In this document: positions 59,619-64,000 of the stretch, one piece after another
How the letters are laid out: every line of letters begins with the position of its first letter
Numbering within the stretch: position 1 is the stretch's first letter
Source of the DNA: Clostridiales bacterium
Lineage (GTDB): Bacteria > Bacillota > Clostridia > Lachnospirales > WQUN01
DNA length: 64,000 bases
Reading direction: 5' to 3'
Assembly: GCA_031271295.1 (NCBI GenBank)
Contig: JAISVZ010000196.1
Coordinates: forward strand, 1-64,000
Program-made: the position numbers and the translations under genes
Notes under the pieces: model-generated
Database searches by the model: none
Seen by the model: the letters and a program-made list of their open reading frames with translations, nothing else
Told to the model about the DNA's origin: nothing

Positions 59619-60411
59619 ACGTTTAATAATAGGCCAGTATTACCCGGCAAACTCGGTTTTGCACAGGTTAGACCCTCGTGTTAAATTTATTGGCTCTTTT
59701 GCGTATATCACGATGATTTTTTTTGCCGAGTCGCTGCTTTCGTGGTTTTTTGCGGCGGTTTATCTTTTTGCGATGGTTATTATTTCAAAAGTGCCCGTGC
59801 GTTTAATGCTTAAAGGGCTTAAAAGTATTTTGTTTATTTTAATATTTACATGTATCTTGAATATTTTTTTCGCGCCCGGAGAAACGGTGGTTTTTGAGTT
59901 TTACTTTATAAAAATTACGCTTGAGGGGCTTTTGTTATTTGCCAAAATGGCGGCGCGGCTTGTGCTTTTAATAATTTCGTCGTCCATACTAACCTTAACC
60001 ACAACGCCGCTTGCGCTAACCGACGCTTTAGAGTTTTTTTTGCGTCCGTTCGCGAAAATAGGGCTTCCCGCGCAGGAAATTGCCATGATGATGACAATTG
60101 CGCTCAGGTTTATCCCAACGTTAATGGAAGAGACGGAAAAAATAATGAAAGCGCAGAAAGCGCGCGGCGCGGATTTTGAAACGGGCGGGCTTGTGAGGCG
60201 TGCGAAAGCGCTGGTTCCTATCTTAGTTCCGCTTTTTATATCATCGTTTAAACGCGCCGAGGATTTGGCTATGGCAATGGAGGCGCGTTGTTACCGCACC
60301 GATATTAAGCGCTCCAAAATGAAGGAGCTTAAATTTCAAAGGGCGGATTATTCCGCACTGGTTTGCGTAACGGGTTTTATCGCCGGGCTTATTATTTTCA
60401 GGTATTTTTAA
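59611..60411 (+). CDS. ecfT: ECF transporter transmembrane protein EcfT
   Basis: Couples the ATPases to interchangeable S-components that bind vitamins. Four to six membrane segments, start motif GQYYPANSVLHRLDPRVKFI, and the coupling helices with KAQKARGADFETGG and AMEARCYRT. Starts at ATG 59611 inside the end of ecfA2. No S-component gene is adjacent. Its 3' end lies in a tandem repeat. Confidence 0.93.
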   Translation: MNERLIIGQYYPANSVLHRLDPRVKFIGSFAYITMIFFAESLLSWFFAAVYLFAMVIISKVPVRLMLKGLKSILFILIFTCILNIFFAPGETVVFEFYFIKITLEGLLLFAKMAARLVLLIISSSILTLTTTPLALTDALEFFLRPFAKIGLPAQEIAMMMTIALRFIPTLMEETEKIMKAQKARGADFETGGLVRRAKALVPILVPLFISSFKRAEDLAMAMEARCYRTDIKRSKMKELKFQRADYSALVCVTGFIAGLIIFRYF

Positions 60412-60470
60412 CTGGTCGGATGTTTTCAGGTATTTTTAACGAGGCTGGTTGTTTTCAGGCGCTTTAAAAC
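60395..60470. repeat. 28/29-base tandem repeats crossing the ecfT stop codon
   Basis: Units start at 60395, 60423 and 60452 with TTTTCAGG; the first two share TTTTCAGGTATTTTTAAC. The first includes the stop TAA (60409-60411). The array ends shortly before the truA ribosome site. Confidence 0.8.
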
Positions 60471-60484
60471 GGGGGATTTCAAAA

Positions 60485-61276
60485 GTGAGCGGTTTATGCA
60501 AAATATTATTAACCATTAGTTATGACGGAACGGCGTATCACGGTTGGCAAAACCAAAATAACGCCGTTTCGGTGCAAGAAAAGGTGGAAGAAGCGCTTAG
60601 CGGCGTGTTTGCCGTAAAAAGCTTAGTAAAAATTACCGGAGCCTCAAGGACGGATACAGGCGTGCACGCTCTGGACCAAAAGGCGTCCTTTTTTATTGAA
60701 AAAAACTTGGTAAAAATACCGCTTATAAATTTGCCGCTTGTATTAAACTCGAAACTGCCGCCGGATATAAAGGTTACAGACGCACGCTTTGTGGGGGAAT
60801 CCTTTCACCCGCGCTATAACGCCAAGGAAAAAACCTACCGCTACCAAATATTAAACAGCAAATATCCAAACCCCATGCTCAACAATTACGCGTGGCATGT
60901 GCATTACAAGCTTAACATGAGCGAAATGAAAAAAGCCGCGCGGCTGATGGTTGGCACTTTTAATTTCAGCGCGTTTTGCGCGTCCGGTTCATCTGCGAAA
61001 ACTTTTGTGCGAAGCGTTTATGAAGTGAAAATAAATGAGGAGCCGGAAAGCTCTCTTTTAACGGTTTTTGTGCGCGGAAACGGGTTTTTGTACAATATGG
61101 TGCGCATTATGGCCGGAACTTTGATGTATACGGGCTGCGGTAAAATTGACGCGGAAAAAATTCCGGAAATAATAAAATCCGGCGACAGAACACTGGCGGG
61201 CATTACAGCGCCGCCGCAGGGGCTTACGCTTTATAAGGTTTCGTATACGGCGCCGAATCAATCTGTTATTTACTGA
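60485..61276 (+). CDS. truA: tRNA pseudouridine synthase TruA
   Basis: Makes pseudouridine at positions 38-40 of tRNA. ISYDGTAYHGWQNQ at the start, catalytic Asp in GASRTDTGVHAL, YNAKEKTYRYQI, FVRGNGFLYNMVRIMAGTL. GGGGGA points to GTG at 60485 as start (264 residues). It follows ecfT, a common arrangement in Bacillota. Confidence 0.94.
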   Translation: MSGLCKILLTISYDGTAYHGWQNQNNAVSVQEKVEEALSGVFAVKSLVKITGASRTDTGVHALDQKASFFIEKNLVKIPLINLPLVLNSKLPPDIKVTDARFVGESFHPRYNAKEKTYRYQILNSKYPNPMLNNYAWHVHYKLNMSEMKKAARLMVGTFNFSAFCASGSSAKTFVRSVYEVKINEEPESSLLTVFVRGNGFLYNMVRIMAGTLMYTGCGKIDAEKIPEIIKSGDRTLAGITAPPQGLTLYKVSYTAPNQSVIY

Positions 61277-61329
61277 ACGCGCATAACGCAAATATTAGTT
61301 TCTTGCGTAAATATCAAAGCGCGGTTTAC

Positions 61330-62271
61330 TTACTTTGTTATTCTACAAATTTCCCCAAAAAGGCGCATAAAATTTTCATGAAGTATTTTCCGCGCGGCTT
61401 CCTTGCCGAATAAAGATTCAAAAACGGGAATAACCTTTAATAAATCATCCGCTCCTTTTACCCCTTCGGGGGTTTTTTCTATTCCGTCAAAATCGCACCC
61501 AAAACCGAGGCAATCCGTGCCCGCAAGTTTTACTATATGCCGCGCGTGGTTTGCAATGTCTGAAACAGCGGCTTTTGCTTTTTCGGTAAGAAACGGCGGG
61601 TACAGGTTTAATCCAATAACGCCGCCAAGTTCCGCAATTTTTAATATTTGGCTGTTTGTTAAATTTCTTTTGTTGGGGCAAATTGAAAAGGCGTTGGAAT
61701 GGCTTGCAATAACGGCGCATTTTGTTATTTGCGTAACGTCTTTAAAGCTTTGGGGGGATAAATGCGAAACGTCTATTATTATACCCAATTTGTTTGCAAG
61801 CGCCGTTACCTGTGCGCCGAAATCCGAAAGCCCGCCGTCCTTTTCGTCGTTTATCCCGCTGGCGAGTTCATTTTTGTTGTTCCATGTAAAGGTTAAAATT
61901 CTAACGCCAAGGTTGTAAAATTCGCGCAGTTTTTCCAAACTGCCCTCTAACGGTTCGCCGCCTTCAAGCGCGAGAATGCCCGATATTTTGTTTTCATTTT
62001 TGTTTTTAATAATATCCGCCGCGCTGTTTGCGTGTGAAATGTACAAGCGGTACTTTTCAAGCTGATTGTAGTAAAAGTTAATAACGTTTTTTGCGGCGCA
62101 GCAGTAGTTTCCCGCGTTGGATTTATCTAACCAAACCGCGAAAACCTGTACAGGGGCTTTGAAAACCGAAAGCTTTTTTATGCTTATATGGCAATTGTTT
62201 TCAAACAAATTGCCGCCGTTTTTGAAAAGAGCAGAAATTGTGTCGCAGTGGGTGTCGAATAGGGTGTACAT
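61330..62271 (-). CDS. Renal-type dipeptidase (peptidase M19)
   Basis: A 313-residue zinc dipeptidase: DTHCDTI (first metal pair), LALEGGEPLEG (bridging Glu), IIDVSHLSPQSF and IASHSNAFSICPNKRN (metal His residues), GFGCDFDGIE. No signal peptide, so it is cytosolic and likely recycles dipeptides. AAAGGAAG precedes ATG. Convergent with truA. Confidence 0.9.
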   Translation of the reverse strand: MYTLFDTHCDTISALFKNGGNLFENNCHISIKKLSVFKAPVQVFAVWLDKSNAGNYCCAAKNVINFYYNQLEKYRLYISHANSAADIIKNKNENKISGILALEGGEPLEGSLEKLREFYNLGVRILTFTWNNKNELASGINDEKDGGLSDFGAQVTALANKLGIIIDVSHLSPQSFKDVTQITKCAVIASHSNAFSICPNKRNLTNSQILKIAELGGVIGLNLYPPFLTEKAKAAVSDIANHARHIVKLAGTDCLGFGCDFDGIEKTPEGVKGADDLLKVIPVFESLFGKEAARKILHENFMRLFGEICRITK

Positions 62272-62399
62272 GGGCTAACTTCCTTTCGGGTTTATAAATA
62301 ATAAATTGCGCAGTTTATTTATTGATATGCATAGACCATCGTTTTTTTTACGAAATTCGTGGAAAATAAAAAAATAATTAAAAAATTATTAAAAAGCTA

Positions 62400-62428
62400 T
62401 TGATTTTTTGTTCAATGTGCTGTAGTAT
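62400..62428 (+). promoter_or_regulatory. Promoter of the sugar-binding lipoprotein gene
   Basis: TTGATT (62400-62405), 17 bases, TAGTAT (62423-62428). In the ~130-base leader TGGTA (62471-62475) and TACCA (62480-62484) form a small inverted repeat. No riboswitch was recognised. Confidence 0.5.
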
Positions 62429-62556
62429 TATCTAAATCCGTGGTTTATCTTGGTTAATAGGTGCTTCGGGTGGTAAAAATACCAACAGCTTTAGGCTTAT
62501 TTTTTGTTATATTTGTCTAAAGCAAAATTAAAACAAAGAAAGGTAGATGTGAAGAA

Positions 62557-63951
62557 ATGAAGAAATTTTTAGCAACAAGTTTAGCGGTTTTAATGTTAGT
62601 AGGCATGTTGGCAGCCTGCGGCGGGCCGCAACCGGCGCAACCGGATGCTACCGGCACAACGGCAGAAGCAGACGCTGGCGCCGCAACACCGGATCCAGCT
62701 GCGGCGGCTCCCGCGGGCGGCGGTTCGGGAACACTCTACATTATGAGCTTTACTACCGAAATTGGCGACATGTTCAAAGGTTTTAAAGATGCTCATCCGG
62801 AGTTTCCTTACGAGGTAAACGCGGATAACGTAGTTGCACAAACCGACGGCGCGTATCAAACGGCTCTCGACGCCGCTTTAGTTGCCGGAGGCAATTTAGT
62901 TCCGGACATTTACGGTGCGGAATCCGCCGAAGTGTTAAGATACACTCAAGGCACAATGTCACAATACGCTGCTACATACAAAGCTCTTGGCATTGATGTT
63001 GACGCGAAAATCGCGGCGGCTGAAATAGCCAAGTACGCGGTGGATATCGGCACGAGAGACGGCGAGGTTGTAGCCCTTCCTTACCAGGCAACTGGCGGAG
63101 CGTTTATTTACCGCCGTTCAATTGCAAAAGACGTATGGGGAACAGACGACCCTGCGGTTATCAAAACTAAAATAGGTCCTGATTGGGAAACATTCTTTGC
63201 TTCCGCTGAAGAACTTAAGGCAAAAGGTTACGCTATAGTATCCGGCGACGGAGACCTTTGGCATCCGGTTGAAAACAGTTCCGATCAAGGCTGGATTGTT
63301 GACGGCAAACTGTATCTTGATCCAAAACGTGAAGCGTTCCTTGATTTATCAAAGAGGCTTATGGATAACGGTTACCATAACGATACCCGCGACTGGGATG
63401 AGCCGTGGTATGCCGATATGCGCGGCGAAGGTCCGAAACCGACATTCGGTTTCTACGGTCCGGCTTGGCTTATTAACTACACTATAGGCGCTCAGGCTCC
63501 CGATACCACGGGCGATTGGGCAATTTGCGAACCTACCATCGGTTTCTCATGGGGCGGCACGTGGGTTGTTGCGCATAAAGATACCGACATGGCGGATGCT
63601 GCAAAACAGTACATCGAATGGATTACACTTGATACGTCAGATACCGGCCTTCAGTACCAATGGGCTAACGGAATGCTTAACGAAGCGGGAACAAAAGATA
63701 CCGTAGCTTCCGCCGTTGTTATGGCAAAGTCCAATGGGGAATCCGCGTTCCTTGGCGGTCAGAATATGTTTGACATATTTATTCCTGCCGGCGCTAACGC
63801 AACAGGTCACCTCAAAACTCAGTACGACCAAAATATTAACGACATATGGCGCGATCAAGTGCGCGCTTACACGGCAGGCAATAAGGACCGTGATACCGCT
63901 ATAGCAGATTTCAAGCAAAACGTGCTTGATCAACTTGGCTTGGAATCGTAA
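62557..63951 (+). CDS. Extracellular sugar-binding lipoprotein of an ABC importer
   Basis: A 464-residue family 1 solute-binding protein: signal peptide with lipobox LAAC (Cys ~21), Ala/Pro/Thr-rich linker to ~55, then a two-lobe binding domain (TLYIMSFTTEIGDMFKGF, VVALPYQATGGAFIYRRS, GFYGPAWLINYTIG, GFSWGGTWVVAHKD). Such proteins usually deliver oligosaccharides to permeases encoded just after; the window ends 49 bases further, so they may lie outside. A 12-base palindrome AAAACATGTTTT (63951-63962) follows the stop. Confidence 0.9.
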   Translation: MKKFLATSLAVLMLVGMLAACGGPQPAQPDATGTTAEADAGAATPDPAAAAPAGGGSGTLYIMSFTTEIGDMFKGFKDAHPEFPYEVNADNVVAQTDGAYQTALDAALVAGGNLVPDIYGAESAEVLRYTQGTMSQYAATYKALGIDVDAKIAAAEIAKYAVDIGTRDGEVVALPYQATGGAFIYRRSIAKDVWGTDDPAVIKTKIGPDWETFFASAEELKAKGYAIVSGDGDLWHPVENSSDQGWIVDGKLYLDPKREAFLDLSKRLMDNGYHNDTRDWDEPWYADMRGEGPKPTFGFYGPAWLINYTIGAQAPDTTGDWAICEPTIGFSWGGTWVVAHKDTDMADAAKQYIEWITLDTSDTGLQYQWANGMLNEAGTKDTVASAVVMAKSNGESAFLGGQNMFDIFIPAGANATGHLKTQYDQNINDIWRDQVRAYTAGNKDRDTAIADFKQNVLDQLGLES

Positions 63952-64000
63952 AAACATGTTTTAAGTAAGTTATTTATAATTTGAGGCAGCATCTACTCTG

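Noticed and set aside
62461-62500. Riboswitch before the sugar-binding protein gene
   Set aside because: Only one short TGGTA/TACCA repeat is visible; no known aptamer core was recognised.

Overview
The window reads as chromosomal DNA of a low-to-mid GC Bacillota, most likely an anaerobic member of the Clostridia. Indications are Shine-Dalgarno sites close to AGGAGG, sigma-A type promoters, YwlE/RpiB and TsaC genes as neighbours, a Soj/Spo0J pair, an EcfA1-EcfA2-EcfT-TruA block, YesM/YesN-type and LytTR-type two-component systems, zinc-ribbon membrane proteins, and the absence of an outer-membrane gene set. No rRNA, tRNA, CRISPR array, prophage or intact insertion sequence was seen.

Layout. 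0.2-4 kb, minus strand: a protein-arginine-phosphatase-like/RpiB fusion, TsaC/Sua5 and RadA. 4.1-8.1 kb, plus: an M50-like membrane protease, a DUF5050-like repeat protein and SerS. 8.2-9.5 kb: a eukaryotic-type hexokinase. 9.7-14.5 kb, plus: FtsE, FtsX, a degenerate hybrid kinase and an SH3-NlpC/P60 wall hydrolase, a possible division and wall-hydrolysis locus. 14.6-18.7 kb, minus: TrmB, a repeat-bearing unknown protein and an AgrC/AgrA-like pair. 18.9-28.2 kb, plus: a cluster of four related repeat-rich exported proteins in A-B-B-A order, a fifth zinc-ribbon membrane protein and a small lipoprotein. 28.3-33.2 kb: Fic protein, hybrid histidine kinase with HPt, and a convergent FIST protein. 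33.2-38.3 kb, minus: UxuA, UxuB, RhaD, RhaB, a 66-residue protein and FIST, joining glucuronate and rhamnose breakdown. 38.4-39.3 kb: PurE and an XRE regulator. 39.7-45.2 kb: a MacB-like ABC system with an exported NEW3/CARDB-type partner, then a polysaccharide deacetylase. 45.4-46.1 kb: small membrane protein, BrnT toxin and likely antitoxin. 46.2-52.1 kb: an orphan sugar-type permease, a structured 700-base gap, and a divergent operon of YesN-type regulator, YesM-type kinase without an obvious sensor domain, and an RbsA-like protein that has lost its ATPase motifs. 52.2-55.8 kb, minus: NDH-2/DoxX fusion and polyprenyl synthase, then a separate lipoprotein. 56.1-61.3 kb, plus: Soj, Spo0J, EcfA1, EcfA2, EcfT, TruA. 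61.3-64 kb: a dipeptidase and a sugar-binding lipoprotein.

Three things stand out. (1) The permease/YesN/YesM/pseudo-ABC locus looks like an ABC transporter converted into a sensor for a two-component system. (2) Short tandem repeats cross the stop codon at five unrelated genes (hexokinase, fic, ABC ATPase, deacetylase, ecfT), and related in-frame repeats occur inside other proteins, suggesting recurrent slippage or duplication at gene ends. (3) A 62-base structured element occurs twice, about 28 kb apart, once directly before parB.

All functional calls come from motif reading without database searches. Start sites were moved from the longest reading frame where a Shine-Dalgarno site clearly favours a later start, including several TTG and GTG starts.
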